Part shown: positions 20,931 to 33,094 of the stretch, one piece after another
Numbering within the stretch: position 1 is the first letter of the stretch
Layout of the letters: each line of letters starts with the position of its first letter
Assembly: GCF_918797505.1 (NCBI RefSeq)
Contig: NC_092802.1
Location: 12,605,480 to 12,669,479 of the forward strand
DNA: 64,000 nt
DNA from: Bemisia tabaci
Lineage: Eukaryota > Arthropoda > Insecta > Hemiptera > Aleyrodidae
Direction: 5' to 3'
Position numbers and translations under genes: made by a program
Notes under the pieces: model-generated
What the model was told of the DNA's origin: nothing
What the model saw: only the letters and a program-made list of their open reading frames with translations
Databases searched by the model: none

Positions 20931-22480
20931 ACTCGAGACAGTTTTCTCTCCTCCAGATCCGATCCAATTTTCGTCCCGGAGATAAGAATCCTTCAAAATT
21001 TCTCTCCAGAGACGAACGGTGAAAGCTCAGGGACTCCAAAGCTAAAAGCTCAAGGGTAGGGCACACGCAACGAAACTTCAACGGTTAAAAAACTGCACCA
21101 AAAACAAACTCAAAGCTCCGGAGAAAGCGTCGTTCAATCCCGAGGGTCGGAATCCACGCACTACACCAGGGTAATCCAGCGTTCCTGAAAAAGAAAACCA
21201 CCAGACACTTCACACACGAGATTGCGAGGCTCCGAACCGAAGGGCACCAAAAAAGGGGGGGTGAAAATGGGAGGGGGGGGCACCCAAAAAAAGGGTGTTA
21301 AAAACAATCAACAATTTTTGTTAATTTTTTTTTTGTGAAAAATTGACGAACTAAGCACCGCGTTGACACTCGCGTGGCCCGGTCCGACGGGGGGGCCGCG
21401 TGGTGTTCGGGGGGGCGGGGGTCGAAAAATCCTCGGGGGGGTTTTCGGGAGCTGCCGCGGGCACGACTCTCAAATTCGGACGCGGCACGGAAACTGCCTT
21501 CGCGCAGCCATCCTTATTGCACCGCCGAGTCGTAGCGGGGAGCGCCGTCTCTCTCTGGTCGAGCGCCGAACGCCCTTCCCAGTTCGTTGACCTTAAAGTA
21601 CCGTCAGTCAGCCGCGCTGCGTTTAGCCTAGTGACGAAATCAAGTTTTTAACGGGATCGCCCGAACGCTACCGATGCGAGCCGAAGCCGAGCCGCGCGGC
21701 TGCCTAGTGGCTTCGCGGGCCCTCTTACGTAATGAGGCGGGAATATGCAGCGATCCGCCGTTGCCAACTTGCACGGAAAATTACCCGGGTTTCGGGTTTT
21801 CCTTGGAAAGAGAGCCGACGGTCTGTACTCGGTACGGAAATTTGAGCGATGGCTTTGTCCCCCGACTCAAAATTCATAGCACTTGGAAAATTTGATGAGA
21901 TATTTTGTAAATTATGACGATGACGAAAAATTCAACGTAACTTCGCTGCCATCTGATCGATCGGTTTTCGTGTATGTTTTCAGTATTTTATTTATTCATA
22001 TCTCTTCATTTTTTTATTTATTTGTTTTTTTTTTTTAAAAAAAACAGATCATCTATTTTATTGAAAAAAAAAATTTTAAATTTATTTTTGTAGGTATTTA
22101 TTTTTTTTTAAAAAAAAAATATCCACTTTTAGGTATAAGAAGAATTTAAATTTATTTTTTTATTTATTTTTCTTCTCTTACCGTACTTTTGATGAGTGGA
22201 AGTTTTCGCGAACCAAGTACCTGAACATGGACATGTAAAATTACCGAAATGGCCATCGTGCGAACCAAAGCTGTGCATAGTTCAGAACCACAAAGTAGGT
22301 TACTGATAGTTGAAAAAAATTTTGATTGGTTTAACGAAGTTTCGGTCGACCCTTACAGAAAACGATATAAACGTTTAAGGTATCCTGCGACCGAGTCTAG
22401 TATTGTCTCAATTTTCATACAATTTTGACCAAATTTTACTCAACAATATAAATCATAAGAGTAACATTCAAACTTAACGC
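20931..22480. other. Unassigned, with G-rich tracts
   Basis: No gene is supported. Several G runs of seven or more occur at 21256-21290 and 21388-21440 and could form quadruplexes. AT-rich low-complexity DNA follows at 22000-22170. Confidence 0.45.
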
Positions 22481-23186
22481 CTGAGGCGCGAAGCGTTACC
22501 AGGGACTGGACCACGAAGCGCTCAGGGGGCATACCCCCTCGTTTAAATCAATTGAATTGCCATTAACCAAATTTTTGGCCGTGGGGTGGGGATGGGGGTG
22601 GTGGTGCAGAGCGGGAGACGAACATGATAATGACAAATTTGTACACACCCCAACCGCAGCGCAGGTTAAAGGGATGACTTTCGGCTCGAGCTGGCGACAG
22701 TGCCGCTATCTCCTGCCAGAAACAAGCACTGCGCCTGTCCGGTGCATCTTCATCGTCCTCCCTGCATTTCTTTCTGCTCCTTGCGTTGCCGTCTGAAAGG
22801 TACTCCCACGGAGGACTCATCGGTTCTTCCCACGCCTTCCCCGTTCCAAAAACCGCGCAAGGCACCCGTGGGGACCACGCGCGGATACGCTGTTTTAGCT
22901 CGCCAGCGTTTATTTTCTCCTCGCAATCGGTTCCTTCCCCTATTCGCGTCCCCGATTTTTTTCGCTCCGTAGCGGGTTCTGTATTTTTATGCCGGGGGTT
23001 ATTATCTCCATCCCTGTTCCGTGGTTGGGCGGCTACTTGTCTTATCTCGTGGATCATTCATTATTTAACACGTACATTTCTTTTCTACCTATTCTTTTTT
23101 TTTCGCAGATTGCTGCGCAGGCTTTCTTAGGCTTTTTATTTCATCTTTGTTTCCCGTTTATATTCCTATGCATGCAAAGGAAACAG
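22481..23186. other. Unassigned GC-richer interval
   Basis: Overlapping frames of 90-164 codons occur on both strands between 22557 and 23130, but none shows a domain. Their presence on both strands reflects composition rather than coding. Confidence 0.4.
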
Positions 23187-23574
23187 TGACGTGGCATGCT
23201 TCGCGATCTATCGATTGATCTACCATTTAAACTAATGGAAAAGGATCGATAAACAGGGTGTCTGCAACGAGCACCTCACTGAGAAAAAAACCACATTGGA
23301 TCTAGAGTCCAGACTCTTGAAAACATTGACAAGAAAAAAGGACTCTTGATTCAATCAGATTTAAGCTTAAATCAAAAGGAAATCCGCTCAAATTAAGAGG
23401 CTTGGTTCTTGATTTCAGCTTAAATCTGATTGAATCGAGAGTATTTTTTCTTGTCGATGTTTCAAAGAGTCTGGACTCTAGATCCAATGTGTTTCTTTCC
23501 AGTGCTTAATAATCTATTCTTTACCATAGCTTTAAAGGGGAGATATCGATGATCGATCATTCACGCCTCGCAAC
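23187..23574. mobile_element. hAT-like MITE family B, split by MITE A
   Basis: The left half runs from CAGTGACGTGGCATG to GAGCACCT and the right half from TAATAATC to CGCAACTG. A family A copy at 23277-23504 sits in the central GAACACCTTAATAATCG region, so family A inserted after family B at this site. Confidence 0.8.
23277..23504. mobile_element. Fold-back MITE family A nested in family B
   Basis: CACTGAGAAAAAAACCACATTGG to TTTCCAGTG with complete mirrored arms. The host sequence suggests that only CT is duplicated at the insertion point, a short target. Confidence 0.85.
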
Positions 23575-23620
23575 TGAAAGGAAAAACGCCGTATGAGCCA
23601 TCGAATGTTTTCCTGTTCCG

Positions 23621-23774
23621 GTATTGGCAGATCCAGCAAATTGGCAACACTGTCTTTTTCCATTTAAACCTATGGAAATGTATCGATTCTCGAAGGAACC
23701 GCGGCGTGCTCCGAGAAGAATCGATCATTCAACCCAGGTTTAAATGAAGGAAAGTCAGTGTTGCGAAATTGCTG
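23621..23774. repeat. Fold-back element, family C
   Basis: GGCAGATCCAGCAAATTGGC is mirrored by GCGAAATTGCTGGATCC. Internal arms CCATTTAAACCTATGG... and GGTTTAAATG plus GAATCGAT are shared with family B, but the termini differ. It may be a chimera or a sister family. Confidence 0.6.
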
Positions 23775-24317
23775 GATCCGCTTCTGTGTTCCGGATTTAT
23801 TGTGTCACATTTTCTTTTTCTTTTTAAACGACATTTGTAATCGAAGTGATCTTTTTATTTAATTTTTATTTTATTTTATCTGTTGCAGGCAGGTGAGTTC
23901 CTAATTATGAATCAATTGGATGTTAAAAGGAGTTGCAAAATTCAAATGTAAGTTCCAACCGGCGATTTAATTACTACCAGACGGCAGAAAAATTAAGAGT
24001 TCTTGCATCAATGTTATGAAAAAGTTTAAACAATGTAGGAAAAATTTCCTTCCATCAAAAATGCAACGGACACTTCAAAATTGTCTAAGTTGCGAACGTT
24101 ATTACTCCCTAGAATCTTGAAGCTCTGCTCAATAAGAAAAAGTTACAAAGGTATTCATAGAATAGTGTTTTCATTATAAAATCTGTTAGGTGATCAGAAA
24201 GATAATAAAAATCGTCCGGACATGAAGTTCTGTAATAACAAGTATATCACTCTCGGAGATAAAAGTGAGGAGCCCTCGGCCAAACTTCGTGAGTTGAAAC
24301 TTCACAATGTAGAAAAG
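23775..24317. other. Unassigned sequence
   Basis: AT-rich, no gene or repeat recognised. Confidence 0.4.
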
Positions 24318-24437
24318 GCTTGGCGTGCTTTGCGATATATCGATTGAGATGCCATTTAAACCTATGGAAAAGGATCTATAAAGAGGGGGTTTGCAACGAA
24401 CACCTTAATAATCGATTCTTTACCATAGCTTCCAATA
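24318..24437. mobile_element. MITE family B, right-truncated
   Basis: GGCTTGGCGTGCTTTGCGAT through GATTCTTTACCATAGCTTCC. The right arm is missing. Confidence 0.65.
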
Positions 24438-25930
24438 ATTGAATATTGATGCATCCGAAGAAAAACACTTCAAACTTCCTTGAGTTGCAGCGGGCCCGGG
24501 TACTCGTTACGAAGCTCATCTTAACCGGTCAATTGCGATTTTCATGTAATCGTATAGGAATGGTTGAAACTTTTATTATAAAATAGTAATACGCAACGGG
24601 AGAAAGATGATGAGTTTCAGCGTCAAACATTGACGCAGTATCGTTTATTACTGAAAAAAGATTTATAAGAACTCACTAACCAGAGCCAAAATAAAAGTTT
24701 AGGACTGAAAGAAACTTTCAATGAGAACACTGTGATGAACAGGGTGAACGGTTAGAAAACTGCGATGTGCGGATTATGACTAAGGAAAATTCCGCGTAAG
24801 ATATTTAGGAATTCCTGCTGAGGATGCGGCAACAGGAATTTCTCGTTGAATCATCAGGGTATCTCCTTGCTTCAAACTATATATTCTTGGAATTTCAGAA
24901 ATACACCCTTTGAGGAGCTGTCTAGTTGATTTAATCAGAATTCTAGTCGCGGTATTTTTGATACGGCCATTTTTACAAAGTATAAAGTTTTCACCCTTGT
25001 TTGATGTATGCAGAGACAAGAGCCCCTCCACTCATATCTCGGCTATTGTGGAAGCCTTTACTTTCGGGACTTCAACAAATAACTGTTGGCGTACCTACAT
25101 GATTGATGTTTAACAACGTGTTGGCAGTTCCGTTTTGCAAACGAGCCAAAACAAGCCGAATTTTGGGAAACTTGTTTGGCTCATGACTTCACTCGAAGCT
25201 CATCATCCATCATGTAGGTAGGTCAGCAGCCGAAATTAGGGTGATGACTGCCGTCCCTTATAATTGTCCATAAGGAAGTGTTGACTGTTGAATCCCCGAA
25301 AGTAAAAGCTTCCAGTTCAGTTTGACAAACTGAAGTATCCGATGGCTAATTACCACTAAACGTTCGGCTTACAACGACCTAACTTTTTCCTTCAGAGTAT
25401 AGGGAAGATATGACTCACCCATGACCAGTTCCTTAACCAATTACATTGCCCAAGTTCGGAAATCGCCACTCACCTGAAACAATTCAAATACGCATAAGTT
25501 ATCAAACATGTTTTTCAGATAGAAAGGTGCAAAAATAAGTTTTTGAAAATCCATCCATTTGATTCTGAGAAAAGTGTACCTTAAGGTAAAAACACGGTTT
25601 GGAGAAAAATCTGTTGAAAGTTTTAAACACACATACGGGTTGCAGTGCTCCGTCGTCCGTCGGTCACAAAATGTTGCATAACTTGTTTAACAATGATCAG
25701 ATTTTAAAACTTTTGATTTTAAAATACTGCTGAGCACACGGAGAAAAAAAACACGGTAATTGCCGTCTAGCGCACATATTGGAGAATTTCCCGGTGTCTG
25801 AAATTGGATGAATTCCGTGTTCAAGTGGACGCTACCAAGTAAGCTGAACACGAGGATACCCTTGGTTCATGAATTGCACAGTTATTGGAGGAAATATGAC
25901 AAAATTATCTAATCTGCTAAAATACATGTG
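24438..25930. other. Unassigned sequence
   Basis: A minus-strand frame at 24780-25031 was considered as a transporter exon and not accepted, as it has no donor site and a stop just upstream. Otherwise nothing was recognised. Confidence 0.4.
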
Positions 25931-26144
25931 CACTGGAAAAAAACACACTGGATCTAGAGTCCACACTCTTAAAAACATCGACAAGAAAAAATACTCTTGA
26001 TTAAAGCCTAAATCAAGAACCAGGCCTCTTAATTTGAGCGGATTTCCTCTTGATTTAAGCTTAAATCTGATTGAATCAAGAGTCCTTTTTCTTGCCAATG
26101 TTTTCAAGAGTCTGGACTCTAGATCCAATGTGTTTTTTCCAGTG
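25931..26144. mobile_element. Fold-back MITE, family A
   Basis: CACTGGAAAAAAACACACTGG to GTGTTTTTTCCAGTG. The left inner arm has lost about 13 bases. Confidence 0.85.
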
Positions 26145-26344
26145 TGTGCTTAAATGGGAAATGCCGCCAGATGACGTCACTGGTCGGTGCATTACCTCAC
26201 TTTTAAATATGTTTTTATACTATTTCCCATTGCAGAAAAAAATATAACAAATATTGCAAAATCAGCTTTTTAGGCACTTTCAGAGGAGCAATAAATAATT
26301 TGCGAGCAAATTCTCCATATACCGATAGGAATCGCAGTTTTCAT

Positions 26345-26570
26345 CACTGGAAAAAAAAAACACATTGGATCTAGAGTCCAGACTCGTGAAAACATTGACA
26401 AGAAAAAATACTCTTGATACAATCAGATTTAAGCCTAAATCGAAAGGAAATGCGCTCAAATTGAGAGAGTTGGTTCTTGATTTAAGCTTAAATCTGATTG
26501 AGTCAAGAGTATTTTTTCTTGTCGATATTTTTAGGAGTCTGGATTCTAGATCCCATGTGTTTTTATCGAT
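26345..26570. mobile_element. Fold-back MITE, family A, right end decayed
   Basis: The left end CACTGGAAAAAAAAAACACATTGG is intact. The right end stops at ATGTGTTTTTATCG without the final CAGTG. Confidence 0.8.
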
Positions 26571-26852
26571 GCGGTGGATTTCCGATCCTCGACAAGCAGT
26601 CGGATGGCCATGCGCCACGCTGCCGGCCGTAAGTATGACCATGTGCTGTCTGTCCAGCGAGCAGCCATCGCGTTGCGGTGCCGTGCAGAAGCTCTTTCTC
26701 ATGGATGCCGCTCCGGACACTTTCACTTCGCCTTATAAGTCGCGAGCGGCTCCCCCGGGCCCCCCTCCGCGCCCCCCAACCCCCCGCCCGGGCCGAACAC
26801 ATGTTAAAGGCCTTGATTACCCTATTCACTCCGCTCGATCCTTCGATCCGCC

Positions 26853-28035
26853 GCACAGTGGATAGAGTCGATTAGAGAGGTTCACAGGTTTTGACTTCCA
26901 CCCCCCCTAGCGCCCCCCCCCCCAAAAACAATTTTTTGGGGGTCTGAAAATTTGGGGAAAGAAGCGCTCCAGTATTAGTAACTGATAAACGAAGTTTGAA
27001 TAAGTTTTAGTGGGGGGGCGAAAAATGTCGTTTTGGCATACGGCTCTTTTTAACCAAAACTGCAAATCGATATTTATTTCGTCACATTTTAAATTGTAAC
27101 GGGTGTTTCTGAAAGAAAATGGAGATGTTGCATGTGTGAGGGATTTGCGATTTGACTGTTGATTCTAATGTCAAAGTTCGCGAGAAACACGATGGTGCCA
27201 CTGGTTTTCCCTGAAATCATCTCCCAAGCTCAAAAAAAGCTCTCCAGTTGAGGCCAAAATGGAGGGGATATCCCACGCTATCCTGAGAGTCCACCTCTAC
27301 ATCAAGACAAACTCTCCATGCAAAGATAGAGAGCAAAAACATTGACACTTTATTTGGAGACTCTAACTCTAACACTGAAAACACGGCATCACTGCTAATG
27401 TATATGCTCCCCATCTTTGCATGGAGAGTTTGTCTTGATGTAGACGTGGACTCTCAGGATAGCGTGGGATATCCCCTCCATTTTGGCCACAACTTGAGAA
27501 CTTTTTTTGAGCTTGGGAGTTGATTTTAGAGAAAACCAGTGGTACCATCGGGTTTCTCACGAACTTTTACACAAGAATCAACAGTCAAATCGCAAATTCC
27601 TCACACACGCAACATCTCCATTGTAAGGGGTGTTTCTGGAAGAAAATTCCACAAGAAAACCACTGAAACCACTTTCAGAACCTCGAAGTTTTGTATTAAC
27701 AAAGTTATAAACTTTTAAAGTTTCCAAATTTTGTCCGACTTCTCCTAAAGACTCGATCCGCGATCCTCGTATGTGCGTCGCTCCTCTGACGTGAGAGCGT
27801 ATCTGCTCTCTGAGTTGAGCCCAATTTTTCATATAGTTCCATGAAATTTTTAACCAAAATTGCAAATTTTGATATTTATTTCGTCACATTTTAAACTGTA
27901 AGGGGTGTTTCTCCAATTCCACGAAAAACCATTGAAACCACTTTTGGAACCTCAAAGTTTTGTAGTAACGGAGTTAAAAGCTTTTAAAGTTTCCAAATTT
28001 TGTGCGACCTCTCCTACTGAATCGAACCACTGTGC
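26853..28035. mobile_element. TIR element, family G, 1.18 kb
   Basis: The perfect ends GCACAGTGG and CCACTGTGC are flanked by GCC on each side (26850-26852 and 28036-28038). It contains GAGAGGTTCACAG near the left and two or more divergent copies of the 181-bp-type unit (TTTATTTCGTCACATTTTAA, GGGTGTTTCT, AAAACCA). A 499-bp fold-back is inserted inside. There is no transposase frame. Confidence 0.75.
27121..27619. mobile_element. 499-bp fold-back element nested in element G
   Basis: Both arms are over 200 nt and nearly perfect complements. GGAGATGTTGCATGTGTGAG opens the left arm and GCAACATCTCC closes the right. GGATATCCCACGCTATCCTG and its inverse lie further in. The loop is about 70 nt. Flanking GGTGTTTCT(G)GAAAGAAAAT-like sequence occurs on both sides. 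Confidence 0.8.
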
Positions 28036-28331
28036 GCCACCATGCCGCCGCGAACCGCCAACTTCGATTCCGAGAAAAAAATAATGGTGTGGTAACCGTA
28101 ACGCCGATTCCAGGATTTTTTCATGATTTATGACGATAAATACGTATACATCGTCCGTAATTTGACGTAACGAACTGAAGTAGTACCTATCATTCAGTAT
28201 AATGATCTATGAGAGGTTTTTTCGAGATCCTTTTGGCTGGAAATGCCCTTCTGCTTATCCGGGCGGGGGTTTGATTGGGCAGAGCTAAGGGTCATATTCA
28301 TAGTTGTCCTTTAAACAGCTCCTTTCCGGAC

Positions 28332-28545
28332 TGCCGTGCTAAGGAAGAACGCCGTATGAACTTTTAGGCGTTGCCAAATTTCCTTTGATAAAACACGAAT
28401 TTTCTTACTAGACTCAAGAATATTATTCTTCCAATTTTTTTAGATAAATTTGCTTGCAATCCCACCGAAAAGTTTTGAAAATTTCAAGAAAAATTTTTCA
28501 TGACTTTCCTCAAAAATGAACATTTTGTCGTTTTGCAATTCTCGA
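28332..28545. mobile_element. MITE family E, right end lost
   Basis: The left end CTGCCGTGCTAAGGAAGAAC and GTTGCCAAATTTCCTTTG are intact. The right side degenerates after TTTTGCAATTCTCGAA. Confidence 0.65.
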
Positions 28546-28897
28546 ATACAGATTTCTTCCATTTCCTCATTTTCTTTTCTGATAGAAAACTTTCTTCCTT
28601 TCTCAACGGCTCGGATTAACGAAAGAAATCGAAAAAGTGGCCCCGAAAGCCTAGAAACCACAAAGAAGGACCCTCGATAGTTTGGCGTTTTGGGAACGAG
28701 GGAGCTTAAAATGACGATTTTTACGAGACACTGATGCATTTCATCCTTGTACGGTTTCCTTTGAATCGAGGCCTGTCAAAGGAGACGCAGAAACAAAAGA
28801 AAGAGACAGACGAACAATACGAGGAGAACAAAAGTATATACGAATGCGAGAGAAATAAAGGCACGAACAATGACAGCAACGGCAACGAACATGGAAT

Positions 28898-29036
28898 GGA
28901 CTCCATTTTGCAATTTAGAACTGTAAATTCTGGCTCTTCTAGAAAAACACTTATGTGCATAGGGAGACTAATGGCACATACGTTGCTTTTGAACCGGGAT
29001 AGAATTTATAGGTTCAAATTGCAAAATGTAGTCCAA
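28898..29036. repeat. Fold-back element, family N
   Basis: ATTTTGCAATTTAGAACTG at the left mirrors AAATTGCAAAATGTAGTCC at the right. The body is close to that at 2022-2163, including AAAACACTTATGTGC. Confidence 0.6.
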
Positions 29037-29305
29037 ATGATGAACGACGTGTGTCCTACAGTGGTCCGATTAGAACTGCTTTAGAGAGAGAGGGTCTAAT
29101 ATCAACTAAGTTCAAATGAGCTTTTGGTGAGTGTGGAAGTTTGTTGTAAGAAGCGGGCCGATTATTGAAATGTATGTAGACATAAGACTTTTGTAACTTT
29201 TTATATGTGTAACCGTAAAAGGAAAAAACGAGCCTAAATTGTTTTCACTTACTCGTAGTTTTGTAATAATTCAATTAAGTATTTTTTTAAAGATTTTATA
29301 ATCAC

Positions 29306-29557
29306 CTAAGTCGAGGCGCATTTGTCAAAGATTTCGAAACGTCATCAAATCCTGTAACTCTCTTGATTTCAGCAACCTCGCCTGAAACACCCAGAATGTA
29401 TGACGAACCCTGAAATAGTGCAAATTGACCGGTAGTTTTAATGACAACAAAACACATGTAGCCGGATTCGGGAAAAGGGGCCTCAATTTTAGAAAAACTT
29501 AAAACTGGATAGCAGTGCACTGCATGTAAAAGTGTTTCGTTGAAAGTAAGCCTACTC
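29306..29557 (-). CDS. Possible exon of the peptide-transporter gene
   Basis: The frame is open for 252 nt between a TTCAG acceptor (exon begins at 29557) and a TTAG|GTGATT donor (exon ends at 29306). It needs two bases from the previous exon and passes two on. The encoded segment is soluble, with Cys and an ESGYMCFVV stretch. Its place downstream of the exon at 31403-31632 would suit the large extracellular loop that POT transporters of animals have between membrane helices 9 and 10. However, that exon ends in phase 0, so at least one exon between them would be missing. Splice signals and open frame are seen; family assignment is inferred and weak. Confidence 0.35.
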
Positions 29558-30061
29558 CTGAATGACCATAATTGATAATAAAAAAAAAAATTGGCAAAAG
29601 ACTTTTGTAGTTTAACATGTGAGAATGGGAAACTTGAAAATTCCATGCAAGATGGCCAATTTTCACAAAATATGGCGTATCTATGTCATGACCTTTAGAG
29701 GTGTCCAGGGCAATGGGCAAAAACTCGCTTATAAAGAGTCCAAAGACTCCAAGGAATTGCAAATGCGCCGGAATAGCAGGAAAAAGATTGAAGTGATGTA
29801 CTACAGCAGTCAAATCGCTATTTCCTTTCATATTCCACTGAGATTTGTTCAAATAAAACGTATTTTGATGTAGAGTTGTTCCTTGTTTGCTAAAGATAAC
29901 ATGAATGAGAACAGATTCTTTGATTCTGAAGATATAGTTTTGCCTTCCCTATTGTTTCCATACAGGGCCGGATTTACCTACTTGCCGCCCATGGGCCGCC
30001 TGTAATTTTTCGTCCCCTTCTCATTCGCTAAGTTAACGTGCCGGTGGGGGAGGGGTGTATA
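29558..30061. other. Intronic or intergenic sequence
   Basis: Nothing coding was recognised. Confidence 0.4.
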
Positions 30062-30306
30062 CTGCCATTCTGAGCAAGAACGCCGTAAATCCATCAAGAT
30101 TTCCCCGCATTTTTTGGAACTTAAAATTTTATAAGATAAAAACTATTTTACCCATGCACCTCAAATTTTCAGGTTAAGTTCTTGATAATATTTGCGAAAA
30201 AATTCTGTAAAAAAATTGAACCAAGGTACCCAAGTTCTTCTGCTATAATAAATTGTTTCCAAAAAAATTAGAATGGCGTTTACGGTGTTTTTGCGTTGCA
30301 CGGCAG
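30062..30306. mobile_element. TIR element, family F
   Basis: CTGCCATTCTGAGCAAGAAC and GCGTTGCACGGCAG are the ends. CATCAAGATTTCC and AACTTAAAATTTTATAA lie inside, as in the copy at 56637-56881. The terminal CTGCC..GGCAG links it loosely with family E. Confidence 0.65.
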
Positions 30307-31402
30307 TATGAGACGCGTTTACTCGTGTTGGGCACATTTTTTGTGAAAGCCTTGTCAACGCTAACAAAAGTTCACGGAACTTTACACGAGAGTTAAGTTC
30401 CGTAAACTCAACCCTGTTTGCACGAGGCCTTCCATTTAAAACAAAAGAACGAAAAATTTATGAAACAATTTAACAAAAATAAATGTGGTTTAATAATTTT
30501 AACTTCCGCCGCTGCGCCGCGCCGATCGCGCTGTTGCATCTGGCGCTATGCGTAGTATGCTATGCAATGCGTGAAGTATTCATGCAGTCTTGTAGGCGCT
30601 ATGCTGTGTTACATGCCGACCACCGCGCCGAGGGCTTCTCCTTTTCATCTCACGTCCTCGTCATCATTGCTCTCTGCGCCGTTCCGCTCATGGTCAAAGT
30701 GCGTGTTTGGTTTCTCTCTTAACTCGATTAATGAAAGGTGTTGTCTCTTGTATCACCGAAAGACAACAAAATTAGAAATTACTATACCCTCAGGAAATGA
30801 GAGATTTTGTCGCCTTTTCTCGTTTGTAATTTATTTTCTGAATCCGATTTTTTCTTCTTTTTTATTTGGTACCTACATTCAAAAAGATTGCAAAATTTGC
30901 CGCCTCCTACATTTTGCCGCCATGGGCCGCGGACCATGTGGCCATCCCCTTAATCCGGCCCTATTTCCATATACGAGGAGTAATTTGACGGCAGTCGAAA
31001 GATCCCGTGCGTGCAGGCCTCTGATAGGTGCCCGGATAACATCGTGGGGTTCAACGCGAAAGAGAGGTGTTTTAAAGCGGGTAAATTGAGTTTTTTCAAA
31101 TTGCATATTTTTCGATTTCTGAGTTAATTTTTCTTCTTTTTAATGTGCGCATCATATCGTCATTAGCCTCCAGGAATATCTGGGCAAGTCACAATCCGTT
31201 CATGGTTTAGTGACCTACTGTCGAGTTGATGAGTTCTCATGCTCACTGATTTAATTCTTTCGTGATTCGACCTCGTCAAGCCTCAACTCAAAATCTATAT
31301 TTTGACAAGAATTGATGGATAAAATGCAACTTTACGCCCTTAGGTAGTAAACAAATGATTCAACCCCGCGTAACTTACTCTTCACATCTTAATCTTCCTT
31401 AC

Positions 31403-31632
31403 CCGCTCCTCAAAAAGAAGAATTTCTTCTGTCCAGTCGAGAGGCATATGAGTGTCGTTGCAAGGCAGACCCAGATTCAACACGAGTTTTTCTTGCAGGG
31501 ATCTAGTCCCATTGACTTGGATGTCAGTCCACTGAAGTGCACCAAGCGGTGGGATGAGATAGCGGCCATGTATTGGAGGATCCAGTTCAACTTGACACGG
31601 GAGACCGTTGAAGATCCGCAACTGGCCCAATC
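31403..31632 (-). CDS. POT/SLC15-like transporter, extracellular-loop exon
   Basis: This open 230-nt exon lies between a CTCCAG acceptor and a CGG|GTAAGG donor. It begins with two bases (GA) that complete a codon, and ends at a codon boundary. It encodes a soluble, Cys- and Pro-containing stretch with LRIFNGLPCQVEL near the start and LGLPCNDTHMPLDW near the end. The NGLPC-type motif fits the glycosylated extracellular loop of animal peptide transporters. The GTAAGG donor and coding bias make a real exon likely. Its phase matches the end of the 33417-33609 exon, but a direct join would skip the helix normally found between them, so an exon may be missing. Confidence 0.6.
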
Positions 31633-31764
31633 CTGGAGCAGGCAATTTTGCATACGACGGCTAAAATTGAATTTGAAAAACAATGAATAATTATTGGACC
31701 GGCATTATTACCGCGTCGTTAAGCTAATTTCCTCTTGGGATATTTTTCTAAAAGGCTGGCAATA

Positions 31765-32019
31765 CTGCCGTGCTAAGGAAGAACGCCGTATGAATATCCG
31801 AACGTTGCCAAGTGTCCCCCTTGTAAGAAATGTATTTTTAGGGAACTTCATAAACATTTTTCCTTGAAATTCTCGGACAATGTAGATTAAATTGCAAATT
31901 AAATTTTCTAAAAAAATTGGGAGATAATTCTCCTTAAGTCTTCTTGAAAATTTGTATTTTATCACACGAAATTTGGCAATAGCTAAGGGCTTACACGGCG
32001 TTTTTCCTTAGCATGGCAG
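31765..32019. mobile_element. MITE family E, intronic
   Basis: CTGCCGTGCTAAGGAAGAAC to CCTTAGCATGGCAG. It lies 132 bp upstream (in gene sense) of the exon at 31403-31632. Confidence 0.8.
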
Positions 32020-32273
32020 AACACCCCTCCCGCTCAATTTTGTAATTTTTTTCTTGGGCTTCTTAATATATCATATTCTATTGTATTCTACTCTATTCTG
32101 TTGGGACCACTCGGCCAGCGATTCGTACTTCTTGTTGGTGTATGTACATTAATTACATATTGATTAATCACATTTTCATTTTACTTTCTTACCTGCTTCA
32201 AAAATTGTTTTTGTGATTTTGCTTAGGGGAAGAGCTGCTTCTCCCAGTGGCGTAGAATGGGCCAGTTCCGCTG

Positions 32274-32597
32274 GTAACAGAATCGTGTTTTGATGCTTGA
32301 TTCTTGTAAATTAGCTGAAAATAAAAGGATCCGTCCACACAGCAACTTTCTACGTCGAATTTTCACCGAGATATCGCGCCTTGAAAAACTCGATTTATGA
32401 CGTCAACCACCGCGGTAGTACATACCATGTTATGCACTACAGTGGTGGATGACGTCAAAAACCCGACTTTTCAAAGGACTATAATAATATATCGGTTAAT
32501 ATTCAACGTAGAAAGTTGCTGTTTGGACAGATCTTATAATTTTTAGCTTATCTATAAGAAAAAAGCATTAAAACAAGATTCTGTGACCAGCACAACT
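32274..32597. repeat. Fold-back element, family P, intronic
   Basis: AGTTCCGCTGGTAACAGAAT is mirrored by ATTCTGTGACCAGCACAACT. CAACTTTCTACGTCGAAT and GACGTCAACCACC are also mirrored. The loop is around 32420. Confidence 0.7.
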
Positions 32598-33094
32598 GAC
32601 CCGTTGACGCATACAACCTGGTATTGCTCTCATACATATTGAGCGTTCACCACGTTACTGGTGTACGCTCTTTCCGGCCGTTTTGCAGCGGGTGTGTTAC
32701 CAATGGATCCATTGGTAATAGCCCGCACTGCCGTATGGGAATCGGCGCCATTTTTCGTGGCGGGAAGCAATATCTAGTTTCTCAATTTTATTTATGTACT
32801 ATTTCTACCTTTTTTCTCCTATTTTTGTCCACTTTATGTAATGCCTGTAGGCTTGTCTTCGAGATATTAATATTTTTACGTTTTAAAACTCTGCAACGTA
32901 CTTTTATTTAATGACTCTTTCAAGCACCGTTCAAATTTTTTGTCGTCGTAATTCTAGGAAAATGTTTGGGTACAATGTACCCCCTTTTTAATGACCCCTA
33001 TATTTTACTCTATGATTCTTGCATGTATGTATGTTTCCTAGGTTACGCTCCACGTTTAGTTAAACCCTTTCTTCTGATTTCATCATGTCGTATA

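Noticed and set aside
22563..23057. 164-codon minus-strand frame
   Set aside because: Highly charged, no domain, matched by overlapping frames on the other strand; composition explains it.
24780..25031. Minus-strand frame considered as another transporter exon
   Set aside because: There is a stop just upstream, no strong acceptor and no donor before the terminal stop, and I could not match the sequence to the POT extracellular loop.
26365..26865. 166-codon plus-strand frame and its minus-strand partners
   Set aside because: The first half is a family A MITE, whose mirrored arms give similar peptides on both strands. The rest is GC-rich composition.
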